Shown here in pieces: positions 1 through 8,925 of a DNA stretch of 64,000 nt. The DNA is taken from contig NZ_CP095397.1 in the NCBI RefSeq assembly GCF_023008545.1, positions 2,418,001 to 2,482,000 of the forward strand. The letters are read 5' to 3'. The DNA comes from Natribaculum luteum (lineage in GTDB: Archaea; Halobacteriota; Halobacteria; Halobacteriales; Natrialbaceae). The notes below the pieces were generated by a model, which worked only from the letters and a program-made list of their open reading frames with translations, made no database searches and had not been told where the DNA came from. The stretch's first letter is position 1, and every line of letters begins with the position of its first letter. Made by a program: the position numbers and the translations under genes.

Positions 1-325
1 GGACAACCACAGCGGCGTGACCAACGTCGTTCGGCGGGTCACGGGCCGGGCCGAGAGCTACCTCGACGACGCCCAGCGCTATCTCGAGGTGCTCCCCGAA
101 CACCGCGGCAACACGCTCTCTGCGTGGGCCATTCCGTACCTGCTCGCAGTCGGTACGCTCCGCGAACTGCGCGAGCGTCCGGAAGACGTCGTCGAGACGG
201 GGAACGTCAAAGTGTCGCGCGCGGAGGTGTACACGTTGCTCCAGCAGTTCGAGACGGGCGTCTCGCGGTCGGGACTCGAGGACCTGCGGACGACGATGGC
301 ACAGCGTCCCCTCCACGAAAGCTGA
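1..325 (+). CDS. Squalene/phytoene synthase family protein, C-terminal part
   Basis: The gene runs in from the left edge; the visible frame opens at base 2 and gives the last 107 residues. The segment with Tyr-Leu-Asp-Asp-Ala-Gln followed by a Leu/Pro-rich helical region resembles the C-terminal helices of trans-isoprenyl diphosphate synthases of the squalene/phytoene synthase family, which join two prenyl diphosphates head to head for carotenoids or squalene in the membrane. The aspartate-rich catalytic motifs lie upstream of the window, so squalene and phytoene synthase cannot be told apart. Homology is from residue pattern only. Confidence 0.7.
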   Translation, partial: DNHSGVTNVVRRVTGRAESYLDDAQRYLEVLPEHRGNTLSAWAIPYLLAVGTLRELRERPEDVVETGNVKVSRAEVYTLLQQFETGVSRSGLEDLRTTMAQRPLHES

Positions 326-579
326 TCGCGGCGACGGGTTCGTCCGGAGTCATCCTATCGACTTTTCGCGGCGAGGCGTCGTCCGAGCGCCCACAGCGGG
401 TAGCCCGCGCTGGCGGCCACGAGCGCCGGGGAATCGTGTGAAAGCTCTTTCGCGACGACAGATCGGCGAGTGATAACGATAGCTGTGAGTCGTTACCGCC
501 GCAACCGCGAACCGTCTTGCGGTTGCGTCGATACCCAGTCACAGCCATCATTATGAGACGTCCCGCTCGAGCGGCGCGA

Positions 580-1434
580 TCAGTCGTACTCGTAGAAGCC
601 CTTCCCTGTCTTCTTGCCGAGTTCGCCCGCCTCGACCTTCCGCTTCAAGAGGTACGCCGGCTTGTAGCGGTCGCCGAGTTCCTCGTAGAGCGTCTCGGAG
701 GCGTGCAGACAGACGTCGAGGCCGATGTGATCGGCCAGCGTCAGCGGCCCCATCGGGACGTTCGTGCCGAGTTCCATCCCCGCGTCGATGTCCTCCTTCG
801 TGGCGACGCCCTCGTCGTAGGCCCGAATGCCCTCGTTGAGCCAGGGCATCAGGATGCGGTTGGTGACGAAGCCGGGTTTGTCGTCTGCCTCCCAGGTCGT
901 CTTCTCGAGGTCCTCGGCCAGGTCGTGTGCGAGCCCGACCGTCTCCGCGTCCGTTTTCTCGCCGACGACGATCTCGACGCCCTCCATAATCGGCACCGGG
1001 TTCATGAAGTGGAGACCGACGACTCGCTCGGGCGTGCCGGTGGCCGCGGCGATCGACGTGATCGAGAGCGTACTCGTGTTCGTCGCGAGCAGCACGTCCT
1101 CGGCGACGAACTCCTCGAGGTCCGCGAAGATTTCCTTTTTGACGTCCACGTTCTCGACGGCCGCCTCGACGACCGCGTCGCAGTCGGCCAGCGCCTCGAG
1201 ATCGGTCGTCCCCTCGATGCGCTCGCGGATCGTCTCGGGGTCGTCCTCGAGCGCGTCCTTCCCGGCGAGTCGGTCGAGACTGTCCTCGATCGACTCGAAG
1301 CCGCTCTGTACGAACTCCTCCTCGATGTCGCGCATGACGACCTCGTAGCCGTTCGTCGCGGCGACCTGTGCGATGCCGCTGCCCATCGTTCCTGCGCCGA
1401 CGACGCCGATTCGGTCGATGCTCTCGCGGACCAT
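580..1434 (-). CDS. hbd: 3-hydroxyacyl-CoA dehydrogenase
   Basis: 284 residues, the usual length for a single-domain enzyme that oxidises (S)-3-hydroxyacyl-CoA with NAD in beta-oxidation or acetoacetyl-CoA metabolism. The Rossmann motif Gly-x-Gly-x-x-Gly is at residues 13-18. The catalytic dyad is His142 (in Leu-His-Phe-Met-Asn-Pro) and Glu154, 12 residues apart as in the family; Asn192 lies in the Pro-Gly-Phe-Val-Thr-Asn motif that opens the C-terminal helical domain. No enoyl-CoA hydratase domain is fused. It is convergent with the gene at the left edge and divergent from the helix-hairpin-helix gene; no other beta-oxidation gene is adjacent. Confidence 0.95.
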   Translation of the reverse strand: MVRESIDRIGVVGAGTMGSGIAQVAATNGYEVVMRDIEEEFVQSGFESIEDSLDRLAGKDALEDDPETIRERIEGTTDLEALADCDAVVEAAVENVDVKKEIFADLEEFVAEDVLLATNTSTLSITSIAAATGTPERVVGLHFMNPVPIMEGVEIVVGEKTDAETVGLAHDLAEDLEKTTWEADDKPGFVTNRILMPWLNEGIRAYDEGVATKEDIDAGMELGTNVPMGPLTLADHIGLDVCLHASETLYEELGDRYKPAYLLKRKVEAGELGKKTGKGFYEYD

Positions 1435-1558
1435 ACCAGCAGTTCACGTCACCCGGCCGTAAGCGTGCCGATGCGATCGACCGGCTCGCCGTCGCCCCAT
1501 TCTATCTCGCCGCCGTCGTCGAATTACCACGGCCGAAAAAATTCTATAATGTTGAAGT

Positions 1559-1575
1559 ATCGATAATTAATCGAT
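1559..1575. promoter_or_regulatory. Inverted repeat in AT-rich divergent promoter region
   Basis: Two ATCGAT arms separated by AATTA sit in an AT-rich island (about 1530-1600) between the divergent dehydrogenase and helix-hairpin-helix genes. The position suggests an operator or bent promoter DNA. Each arm is itself palindromic and short, so this is a weak call. Confidence 0.3.
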
Positions 1576-1627
1576 GCCGACAGAGGATAACATTCAAGGT
1601 GTAGCGGTTTGAGTTACGGACAGTTCG

Positions 1628-2197
1628 GTGACTGGTGTGAGTGAACAAAACGTCGTCGAAGAACCGGCAGACGCCATCGCAATCGTCGACGAAGCGGAGC
1701 GCGAGGCGCTCGAGCAGGCGGGTATCGATCCGGCAGCGGTCGAGAACAAGGAGTGTTCCTATCGAACCTTACTGGACGCCGGCGTCGACGAGTCAGTAGC
1801 CGCGTCGCTCCGGCGGCGGTTCTCCCTGCCGTGGTCGTTCGAGACGGACGGCGACCTCGACCGTCGCTCGAGCGAAGTTCGTGGTCTCGGGCAGCGAGAA
1901 CGGGAGTGGATCGCCGCGAGCGCAGACGAGACCTGGCAGGCGTTCGAGGGCGCTCGGTCGCGTGCCGTCGACACCACGTTCGAGGAGCCGTCCGAACGGC
2001 CGTGGCCACGGCCGACGCCGGTGACGGCGGTCACGGGGATCAGTCCGGCAAAAGCCGAGCGACTCGCCGACGCCGGGATCGTCTCCGCAGAGCGGCTCGC
2101 GACCATCGACGCCGGCGAGGTCGCGGACGCCCTCGACCTGAACGTCCTCCACGTTCGGACGTGGCGACATAACGCGCGCGAACTCCTCGAGGACTGA
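1628..2197 (+). CDS. Helix-hairpin-helix domain protein (haloarchaeal)
   Basis: 189 residues from GTG; a second GTG lies three codons in, so the start is uncertain. The C-terminal part (about residues 130-175) has the pattern Val-Thr-Gly-Ile-Ser followed by Ala-Glu-Arg-Leu-Ala-Asp-Ala-Gly-Ile-Val-Ser, typical of helix-hairpin-helix motifs that bind DNA backbone non-specifically. The N-terminal third is acidic and has another short hairpin-like segment around a Cys-Ser-Tyr-Arg-Thr-Leu sequence. No catalytic motif is visible. It lies just upstream of the aldolase gene on the same strand, but the aldolase has its own promoter, so co-regulation is not implied. The specific role is unknown. Confidence 0.75.
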   Translation: MTGVSEQNVVEEPADAIAIVDEAEREALEQAGIDPAAVENKECSYRTLLDAGVDESVAASLRRRFSLPWSFETDGDLDRRSSEVRGLGQREREWIAASADETWQAFEGARSRAVDTTFEEPSERPWPRPTPVTAVTGISPAKAERLADAGIVSAERLATIDAGEVADALDLNVLHVRTWRHNARELLED

Positions 2198-2373
2198 CGA
2201 CCGACGCCGGTCCGTCTCGAACGCGGCTTCGATGGGGCGCCGATCGGTTCAGTTCCCACGATCTCTGCTCGATTTTCCTGTCCTGTGTTCTCACACCTCG
2301 CCCGCGCTTTCGGCAGGTAGAGGGTTTTTACTACACGAGAGAGTATATTTTCTCCAGTTCCGACCATCAAAGA

Positions 2374-2379
2374 TTTATA
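2374..2379 (+). promoter_or_regulatory. TATA box of the aldolase gene
   Basis: TTTATA is centred 27 bp before the ATG at 2404, the geometry of archaeal leaderless transcripts. The flank from about 2320 is AT-rich compared with its surroundings. Confidence 0.75.
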
Positions 2380-2403
2380 CGGCCCTGTTGGACCTTTCAC
2401 CAG

Positions 2404-3192
2404 ATGATTCCAATCGACGACTCTCCGATCGTTCGAGACGGGAAGTCACTCATTCTGGCGATGGATCACGGACTCGAGCACGGCCCCGTAGACTTCGAGG
2501 AGGTCCCGGAGAAACTCGACCCCGCGACGGTCTTCGAGACGGCGACCCACGACGCCGTCACCTGCATGGCCGTCCAGAAGGGGATCGCGGAGGGCTACTA
2601 CCCAAGCTACGAGGACGACGTCAACCTCCTGCTCAAACTCAACGGCACCTCGAACCTGTGGATGGGCGAACCCGACTCGGCGGTCAACTGCTCGGTCGAC
2701 TACGCCGCCGAAATCGGAGCCGACGCCGTCGGTTTCACCGTCTATAGCGGCTCGAACCACGAGGTCGAGATGTTCGAGGAGTTCCGCCGGATTCAGGAGA
2801 AAGCCCGCGAGTACGACCTCCCCGTCGTCATGTGGTCGTACCCGCGTGGACAGGGGCTGAAAAACGACACCAAGCCAAGCACCATCTCGTATGCGACCCG
2901 GATCGCCCTCGAACTTGGTGCGGACATCGCGAAGGTCAAGTATCCCGGCAGCCCGGAGGCGATGGAACACGCCGTCGACTGCGCCGGTGACATGAAAGTC
3001 GTCATGAGCGGCGGCTCGAAGACCTCCGACTACGACTTCGTCTCGACGGTCGAAGCCGTCATGAACGCCGGTGGGAAGGGACTCGCAGTCGGCCGTAACG
3101 TCTGGCAGCGCGAGGATCCCGAGCCGATCCTCGACGCACTCGAGCAGGTCATCTACGAGGGCGAGACCGCCGACGCCGCACTCGAGGAATGA
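2404..3192 (+). CDS. fba: Class I fructose-bisphosphate aldolase (archaeal DhnA type)
   Basis: 262 residues, full length for the archaeal class I aldolase that interconverts fructose 1,6-bisphosphate with glyceraldehyde 3-phosphate and dihydroxyacetone phosphate through a Schiff base. Visible landmarks are Met-Asp-His-Gly at 20-23, Tyr146 in Trp-Ser-Tyr-Pro-Arg-Gly (acid/base residue), and Lys177/Lys179 in the Ala-Lys-Val-Lys-Tyr-Pro-Gly strand. Lys177 is the Schiff-base position in the characterised Thermoproteus enzyme. The phosphate-binding Ser-Gly-Gly-Ser loop follows near residue 202. Its stop codon overlaps the start of the FBPase gene by 4 bp, so the two are translationally coupled. 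The ATG is set by the upstream TATA box. Confidence 0.95.
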   Translation: MIPIDDSPIVRDGKSLILAMDHGLEHGPVDFEEVPEKLDPATVFETATHDAVTCMAVQKGIAEGYYPSYEDDVNLLLKLNGTSNLWMGEPDSAVNCSVDYAAEIGADAVGFTVYSGSNHEVEMFEEFRRIQEKAREYDLPVVMWSYPRGQGLKNDTKPSTISYATRIALELGADIAKVKYPGSPEAMEHAVDCAGDMKVVMSGGSKTSDYDFVSTVEAVMNAGGKGLAVGRNVWQREDPEPILDALEQVIYEGETADAALEE

Positions 3193-4040
3193 ACGACGCC
3201 GTCGAGGAAATCGTCGACGTCATCAGCCGCTCGGCCACCGAAATCCGTCAGGGACTGGTCGGCCGGCGGGGAAAGGTCGACGAGGAGAACCCCAGCGGCG
3301 AGACCCAGGCGGAAGCAGACGTCTTCGCCGACGAGTTGCTCGCCGAGCGGCTGGCAGCGATCGAGGGCGTAGCCGAGTACGCAAGCGAGGAGCGGGTCGA
3401 AAAATCTCACGTCGGCGACGGGAACCTCTACGTCGCCGCCGACCCACTCGACGGCTCTTCGAACCTCAAATCGAACAACACGATGGGGACGGTGTTCGGG
3501 ATCTACGACGAGCCCCTCCCCGCTCCGGGAACCGCTCTCGTTGCGGCGGGCTACGTGCTCTACGGCCCGATCACGACGATGGCGTACGCCCGCGACGGGA
3601 CGGTCACGAAGTACGAACTCACCGGCGGCGAGCGCACCGTCGTCGAGACGGACGTGAGCCTCCCCGATGACCCCCTCATCTACGGCTTCGGCGGACGCGT
3701 CCCCGACTGGCCGGACGACTTCGAGGCGTACGTCCGCGAGATCGAATCCGATCCCGAACTCAAACTCCGCTACGGCGGGGCGATGATCGGCGACGTCAAC
3801 CAGGTGCTTACCTACGGCGGGATCTTCGCCTACCCCGCCCTCGAGGACAGCCCTCGGGGCAAACTCCGCCTGCAGTTCGAGGGGAACCCGATCGCGTACG
3901 TCCTCGAGTCCGCCGGCGGGGGCTCCTCTGACGGCACGCGGTCGATCCTCGAGGTCGAACCGGACGACCTCCACGACCGGGTTCCGGTCCACGTCGGCAA
4001 CGCCGGGTTGATCGACCGACTCGAGACCACACTCGAGTAG
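3189..4040 (+). CDS. fbp: Class I fructose-1,6-bisphosphatase
   Basis: 283 residues; hydrolyses fructose 1,6-bisphosphate to fructose 6-phosphate, the committed step of gluconeogenesis. The metal-binding signature Asp-Pro-Leu-Asp-Gly-Ser-Ser-Asn is at 85-92, preceded by the Glu-Glu pair at 67-68 that also ligates metal. Substrate-contact segments Arg-Tyr-Gly-Gly-Ala-Met and Lys-Leu-Arg-Leu-Gln-Phe-Glu are in the C-terminal half. It is shorter than the roughly 330-residue bacterial and eukaryotic enzymes. It overlaps the aldolase gene by 4 bp, so a two-gene gluconeogenic operon is likely. Confidence 0.95.
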   Translation: MNDAVEEIVDVISRSATEIRQGLVGRRGKVDEENPSGETQAEADVFADELLAERLAAIEGVAEYASEERVEKSHVGDGNLYVAADPLDGSSNLKSNNTMGTVFGIYDEPLPAPGTALVAAGYVLYGPITTMAYARDGTVTKYELTGGERTVVETDVSLPDDPLIYGFGGRVPDWPDDFEAYVREIESDPELKLRYGGAMIGDVNQVLTYGGIFAYPALEDSPRGKLRLQFEGNPIAYVLESAGGGSSDGTRSILEVEPDDLHDRVPVHVGNAGLIDRLETTLE

Positions 4041-4057
4041 GCGTTCGGCCGAGCCCG

Positions 4058-6334
4058 TTACGATTCCGATTCTCGTTTTGCCACTTCCAGAATCGTCTCG
4101 ACGGCGACGTCCGGCGAGACGGAGATCGAGTCGACGTCGGCCTCGAGCAGGAACTCGGTGTACTCGGGGATCGTCGACGGGGCGTCGCCACAGATCCCGA
4201 CCGGCCGGTCGTGTCGGTGTGCCTCCTCGATCATCGAGGTGATCGATCGGGTCACGGCCTCGTCGGTCTCGTCGAACAGCGGGGCCAGTTGCTCCGAGTT
4301 CCGATCGACGCCGAGTGTCAGCTGGGTTAGGTCGTTCGAGCCGATCGAGAAGCCGTCGAACAGCGCCGCGAACCGATCCGCGAGGACGATATTCGCGGGT
4401 AGTTCCGCCATCACGTAGACGTCCGTGTCGTCGCGCGAGAGGCCGAACTCCTCGAGCAGTTCGAGGACGCGCTTGCCTTCCTCGATCGTGCGACAGAACG
4501 GAACCATCACGATGACGTTGTCTAATCCAACGTCCTCGCGAACCTGCCTGATTGCCTCACACTCGAGGCGAAACGCCGCTCGAAACTCGTCGTCGTAGTA
4601 CCGCGAGGCCCCGCGCCAGCCGAGCATGGGGTTGGCCTCCTCGGGTTCGTACTTCCAGCCGCCCTCGAGGTTGCGGTACTCGTCGGTTTTGAAGTCGCTG
4701 AACCGGACGATGACATCGTCGGGGTAGAACGCGGCGCCGATCTTTGCGATGCCGGTTCGTAACGCGTCGATGAACTGGGCTTCCTCGCCGCGCTCGAGCA
4801 ACTCGAGCGGGTGGAAACCGACGTGGGAGGTGACGATGAACTCCTCGCGGGCCAGCCCGACGCCGTCGACTGGGAGATTGGCGAGCGAAAACGCGCGGCC
4901 GGGGTCACCCAGGATCAGCTTGACGTCGGTGTCGGTCTCGGGAATCTCGTCTACCACCTCCTCGCTGACCTCGAACTCGAGGGTGCCCTCGTACACCCGG
5001 CCGGTGTCCGTCGAGCAGTCGACCGTCACGGCGTCCCCATCGGACAGTGCGTCGGTCGCGTTCCCGGTGCGAACGATCGCGGGAACGCCCAGTTCCCGGG
5101 AGACGATCGCGGCGTGGGACGTTTTGCCGCCCCTGTCGGTGACGATGGCGCTCGCTTTCTTCATGACCGGAACCCAGTCCGGGTCGGTCATCTCGGTGAC
5201 GAGCACGTCCCCCTCTCGAACCTGGTTCATCTGCCGGTGATCTTCGAGAACCCGGACGGAGCCGGTCGCCACGGCGTTCCCGATCGCGACGCCGGTGAGC
5301 AGTTCTTCCCCCGACTCCTCGAGGCTGTACGTCCGGATGACGTTCTCCGCAGCACCGTGTACCGTCTCCGGCCTGGCCTGCACGACGAACAGCTCTTCGA
5401 GGTCGCCGTCGACGAGCCACTCGACGTCCTGTGGCGTTCCGAAATGCTCCTCGATGCGCGTCGCGTACGTCGCCAGCTCCCGGATCTGGTCGTCGGTGAG
5501 CGCGAACTCCTCACGCAGTTCCTCCGGCACCGACTCGAGTTTGGTTCCGCCGTTCCGACGAACCATTCGCTGTGTTTTCCCGCCGAGTTGTTTTTCGACG
5601 ATGCCGGTCGTCGGTTTGAAGACGACGTACCGGTCGGGGTCGACCACCCCCTGGACGATCGGTTCGCCGAACCCGTAGGCCGCCTCGATCGTGACGACCT
5701 CGTCGAAGCCGGTGTCCGGATCGAGGGTGAAGAGCACGCCCGAGGTCGCCAGGTCCGCCCGCCCCATCTTCTGGACTGCGACGGCGAGTTTGACCGCGAA
5801 GTGGTCGAAGTCGTTGTTCTCGCGGTAGGCGATCGCCCGGTCGGTAAACAGCGACGCGAAGCAGTGTTTGATCGACTCGAGCAGTTCGGTCTCGCCGGCG
5901 ACGTTGAGAAACGTCTCCTGCTGGCCGGCGAAGGAGGCCTCCGGGAGGTCCTCGGCTGTCGCGGAGCTGCGTACGGCGACTTCGGGGTCGTCGAGCTCGA
6001 GGCGCGACGACAGCGCGTCGTAGCGGCCGACGATCGCCGACGCCAGCTCCTCGGGCATCGTGGCCTCGGAGATCGTCCGCCTGATTCGCTCGCCCCGTCG
6101 CTGGAGGTCGGAGACGTCGTCGACGTCGAGCCCCTCGAGTTCGTCGGCGATCGCCTCCCCGATCCCAGTCTCTTCGACGTAGTACTCGTAGGCCGACGCG
6201 GTCGTCGTAAAGCCCGGTAGCACTGGCACGTCGAGGCTCGCGAGTTCGCCGAGGTTCGCACTCTTGCCGCCGACGACGCCCGCGTCCTCGCCGCTGCAGT
6301 CTTCCAGCCACTGGACGAATTCGGGTTCGCTCAT
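4058..6334 (-). CDS. ppsA: Phosphoenolpyruvate synthase
   Basis: 758 residues when started at the ATG giving Met-Ser-Glu-Pro-Glu; the frame stays open further upstream but that extension is low-complexity and unlike the family. It converts pyruvate + ATP + water to PEP + AMP + phosphate. The N-terminal ATP-grasp domain carries Gly-Gly-Lys-Ser-Ala-Asn-Leu-Gly-Glu at 22-30; the swivelling domain has catalytic His407 in Gly-Gly-Lys-Thr-Ser-His-Ala-Ala; the C-terminal PEP/pyruvate barrel has Arg544-Phe and Cys715 in Gly-Ile-Cys-Gly-Asp. It converges on the aldolase-FBPase operon with 17 bp between stop codons, so the gluconeogenic genes are physically grouped. Confidence 0.96.
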   Translation of the reverse strand: MSEPEFVQWLEDCSGEDAGVVGGKSANLGELASLDVPVLPGFTTTASAYEYYVEETGIGEAIADELEGLDVDDVSDLQRRGERIRRTISEATMPEELASAIVGRYDALSSRLELDDPEVAVRSSATAEDLPEASFAGQQETFLNVAGETELLESIKHCFASLFTDRAIAYRENNDFDHFAVKLAVAVQKMGRADLATSGVLFTLDPDTGFDEVVTIEAAYGFGEPIVQGVVDPDRYVVFKPTTGIVEKQLGGKTQRMVRRNGGTKLESVPEELREEFALTDDQIRELATYATRIEEHFGTPQDVEWLVDGDLEELFVVQARPETVHGAAENVIRTYSLEESGEELLTGVAIGNAVATGSVRVLEDHRQMNQVREGDVLVTEMTDPDWVPVMKKASAIVTDRGGKTSHAAIVSRELGVPAIVRTGNATDALSDGDAVTVDCSTDTGRVYEGTLEFEVSEEVVDEIPETDTDVKLILGDPGRAFSLANLPVDGVGLAREEFIVTSHVGFHPLELLERGEEAQFIDALRTGIAKIGAAFYPDDVIVRFSDFKTDEYRNLEGGWKYEPEEANPMLGWRGASRYYDDEFRAAFRLECEAIRQVREDVGLDNVIVMVPFCRTIEEGKRVLELLEEFGLSRDDTDVYVMAELPANIVLADRFAALFDGFSIGSNDLTQLTLGVDRNSEQLAPLFDETDEAVTRSITSMIEEAHRHDRPVGICGDAPSTIPEYTEFLLEADVDSISVSPDVAVETILEVAKRESES

Positions 6335-6434
6335 CGATTCGGCGATTCGACCACGAGCGCGGCCATAAATTGGGCGGGCGAGTTCCACCCCACAACTGAT
6401 ACCAGTCCCGTCGTGGTACGTCCGGGTACCGACG

Positions 6435-7679
6435 ATGCACCCGCCCCCGCTTCCGGACCGATCGATCGAGGCGTACGCGGCCGTGACGGAGAGCGAACGG
6501 CTCGAGCGGCTCCGAAAACTCGCCGCGACGATTGGAGACGCCCGCATCCTCCACGTCAACTCGACCGCGACCGGCGGCGGCGTCGCGGAACTGCTCCGGT
6601 CGATCGTGCCCCTCTGTCGCGACCTCGGCCTCGACGACAACTGGCTCGTGATGGACGCCGGCGACGACTTCTTCGAGGTGACGAAGGCGATCCACAACGG
6701 GCTCCAGGGGAGCGGGTCGCCGCTGACCGAGGAGATGGTGGCGACCTATCGCGACGTGAACGAGCGCAACGCGGCCGAACTCGAGGGGACGTACGACGTC
6801 GTCGTGGTCCACGATCCGCAACCGCTTGGCATGATCGAGTCGGTGCGCGAGGCGATGCCGGAGGCGGAGATCGTCTGGCGCTGTCACATCGACCTCACCG
6901 ACCCGGTCGAGGAGTACCTGACGTTCGTCGCCGACGACGCCGAACGGGTCGATCGCGCGATCTTCAGCCGGGCGGCGTACGGGGACGCGATCGACGGTCC
7001 GACGAAGCACGTCATCCACCCGTCGATCGACCCGCTGACGGCGAAGAACCGGTCGCTCGACGAGGCGACGGTCACGGCCGAGTGCGACCGGCTTGACCCC
7101 CTCTCGTTCGACGCACCGCTCGTGACGCAGGTGTCGCGCTTCGATCCGTGGAAAGACCAGTTCGGCACCGTAGAGATCTACCGTCGCGCCCGCGAGTCGA
7201 TTCCGGACCTCCAGCTGGCGCTGGTCGGCGCGATGGCCGGCGACGATCCAGAGGGGCTGGAGCTGTACGAACGGGTCGCCGAGGAGACGGTCGACGATCC
7301 GAACGTGCACGTGCTGACCGAACTGCCTGACGAGGCGGTGAACGTCCTGCAGCGCCGATCGGACGTCGTCGTCCAGAAGTCACTCCGCGAGGGGTTCGGC
7401 CTCGTCGTCTCGGAGGCACTCTGGAAGCGCACCCCGGTGGTCGGCTCGAACGTGGGCGGAATTCCGCTGCAGATCGAAGACGGCCAGAACGGGTACCTCG
7501 TCGAGCCGGACGACGTATCGACCGCCGCGGACCGCGTCGTACAGCTCCTCGAGGACGACGAGCGCCGGACGACGTTCGGCGCGAACGCTCGCGAGCACGT
7601 CCGCGAGCACTTCCTGCTCCCGCGACAGCTCGCCGAGTTGCTCGCCGTCTTCGTCGAGGTGCTGGGCCGCGGTTCGTGA
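6435..7679 (+). CDS. GT4 glycosyltransferase, trehalose-synthase (TreT) type
   Basis: 414 residues with the two-Rossmann GT-B fold. Family-specific landmarks are the N-terminal Asn-Ser-Thr-x-x-Gly-Gly-Gly-Val-Ala-Glu (42-52), donor-binding Arg235 and Lys240 in Ser-Arg-Phe-Asp-Pro-Trp-Lys-Asp, and the retaining GT4 Glu-x7-Glu motif at Glu319/Glu327. This arrangement matches trehalose glycosyltransferring synthase, which joins NDP-glucose and glucose into trehalose, and related trehalose phosphorylases. It is divergent from ppsA and followed by a stress protein. The exact donor and acceptor cannot be read from sequence. Confidence 0.85.
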   Translation: MHPPPLPDRSIEAYAAVTESERLERLRKLAATIGDARILHVNSTATGGGVAELLRSIVPLCRDLGLDDNWLVMDAGDDFFEVTKAIHNGLQGSGSPLTEEMVATYRDVNERNAAELEGTYDVVVVHDPQPLGMIESVREAMPEAEIVWRCHIDLTDPVEEYLTFVADDAERVDRAIFSRAAYGDAIDGPTKHVIHPSIDPLTAKNRSLDEATVTAECDRLDPLSFDAPLVTQVSRFDPWKDQFGTVEIYRRARESIPDLQLALVGAMAGDDPEGLELYERVAEETVDDPNVHVLTELPDEAVNVLQRRSDVVVQKSLREGFGLVVSEALWKRTPVVGSNVGGIPLQIEDGQNGYLVEPDDVSTAADRVVQLLEDDERRTTFGANAREHVREHFLLPRQLAELLAVFVEVLGRGS

Positions 7680-7730
7680 CCGTTGCGAACCATCCGCATT
7701 ACTGATTGACTTTTGACACTCCCTACACCA

Positions 7731-7734
7731 TTAT
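7731..7734 (+). promoter_or_regulatory. TATA box of the universal stress protein gene
   Basis: TTAT within CCATTATCC is centred about 27 bp upstream of the ATG at 7760, which supports that start over an in-frame ATG 18 codons earlier. Confidence 0.6.
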
Positions 7735-7759
7735 CCGCCGAGAGGGTGAGGGGATACCT

Positions 7760-8653
7760 ATGAGCCGGCTCATCGAGCGGGTGCTGATACCGACGGACGA
7801 CAGCGACGGAGCCCTCTCGGGGGCGAGACGCGGGATCGCACTCGCGTCGCAGATCGGCGCCGACGTGCACGTCCTCTCGGTCGTCGAGGTCGGGCACCGG
7901 CCGCCCGAGTACGACGACGAACTGCTCTCGTCGCTCGAGGCGCGGGCGGACGAGGCGGTCGAGACGGTCGCGAGAATGGTTCGCGATCACGACGAGGCGA
8001 TCGACGTCACGACTGCAGTCAGGCGCGGCACCCCGTTTCAGTCGATCAGGGAGTACGCCAACCGACGCGAGATCGACATCGTCGTCATGGGAACGAAGGG
8101 AAGGACCGGGGTCGACCGGATCCTGCTCGGCAGCGTCACCGAGAACGTCCTCCGGACCGCCCGGACGCCCGTCCTCGCGGTTCCTCCGAACGCGGACGCA
8201 CCCGCGATCGACGACGTGGCGTTCGACCGGGTCCTCCTGCCGACGGACGGCAGCGATGGGGCCGAGATCGCGGCCGAGTGGGGGATCGCCCTCGCAGCGC
8301 GCCTCGAGTCGACTGTTCACGCGCTGTCTGCCCTCGATACGAGTCCCTTTTCGGCGGTCGGAGACACGGACGAGGTCCCCGAGGCGCTCGAGGCGCGGGC
8401 GGAAGCGGCGGTCGAGTCCGTCCGGAAGCGCGCCGACGATGCGGACGTGGACGCCTCCGGATCGATCGAGACTGGCCCGCCGACGGACGTGATCCTCGCG
8501 TCCGCGACCGACCACGACGTCGACCTGATCGTCATGGGCACCCACGGCAGGACGGGGATCGGACAGTGGTTCCTGGGGAGCGCCACGGAGAACGTCGTTC
8601 GTCAGGCCGACGTCCCGGTGTTTTGCGTCCCCGTCAGCGCCGAGTCGCCGTGA
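7760..8653 (+). CDS. Tandem-domain universal stress protein (UspA family)
   Basis: 297 residues made of two UspA domains, about 1-145 and 153-297. Each ends with a complete nucleotide-binding pattern: Gly-Thr-Lys-Gly-Arg-Thr-Gly then Leu-Gly-Ser (111-125), and Gly-Thr-His-Gly-Arg-Thr-Gly then Leu-Gly-Ser (260-274). Both halves are therefore predicted to bind ATP rather than belonging to the non-binding subgroup. Usp proteins are cytosolic and linked to stress survival; no specific partner is encoded here. The start is chosen from the TATA spacing. Confidence 0.92.
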   Translation: MSRLIERVLIPTDDSDGALSGARRGIALASQIGADVHVLSVVEVGHRPPEYDDELLSSLEARADEAVETVARMVRDHDEAIDVTTAVRRGTPFQSIREYANRREIDIVVMGTKGRTGVDRILLGSVTENVLRTARTPVLAVPPNADAPAIDDVAFDRVLLPTDGSDGAEIAAEWGIALAARLESTVHALSALDTSPFSAVGDTDEVPEALEARAEAAVESVRKRADDADVDASGSIETGPPTDVILASATDHDVDLIVMGTHGRTGIGQWFLGSATENVVRQADVPVFCVPVSAESP

Positions 8654-8892
8654 CGTGACGACCGGCGGCAGGTCCGGATCGCCGATATCGGTGACGGCGA
8701 TCGCTCCCGTCGGCCGAGTCCGTCGTTCCGGATCGAATCGAGTCGAGTCCGTCGAACGGTCGCCTGTGTACACGCGTACGTCCGGGTGAATCCGTCCTGA
8801 CTCCCACAGCCTCGGGTATAACGCGGTCACTCGCACCGGCTTGCGATCGCGAGACCGATCGAGGCCCGATCACGACCGACGCGTGGCACACC

Positions 8893-8897
8893 ATTAA
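8893..8897 (+). promoter_or_regulatory. TATA box of the ADP-dependent kinase gene
   Basis: ATTAA in CCATTAACCC is centred about 30 bp before the ATG at 8926 and only about 19 bp before the alternative GTG at 8914, so it favours the ATG. Confidence 0.5.
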
Positions 8898-8925
8898 CCC
8901 GCTGGGGCTGGGAGTGGTCGACGAG

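Noticed and set aside
340-450. Minus-strand C-terminal-like peptide ending in Leu-Ala-Ala-Lys-Ser-Arg
   Set aside because: Only about 35 codons between stops with no usable start; cannot be told from chance.
6335-6697. 121-residue N-terminal extension of PEP synthase
   Set aside because: It overlaps the divergent TreT-type gene and has low-complexity Arg/Ser composition; the family start is at 6334.
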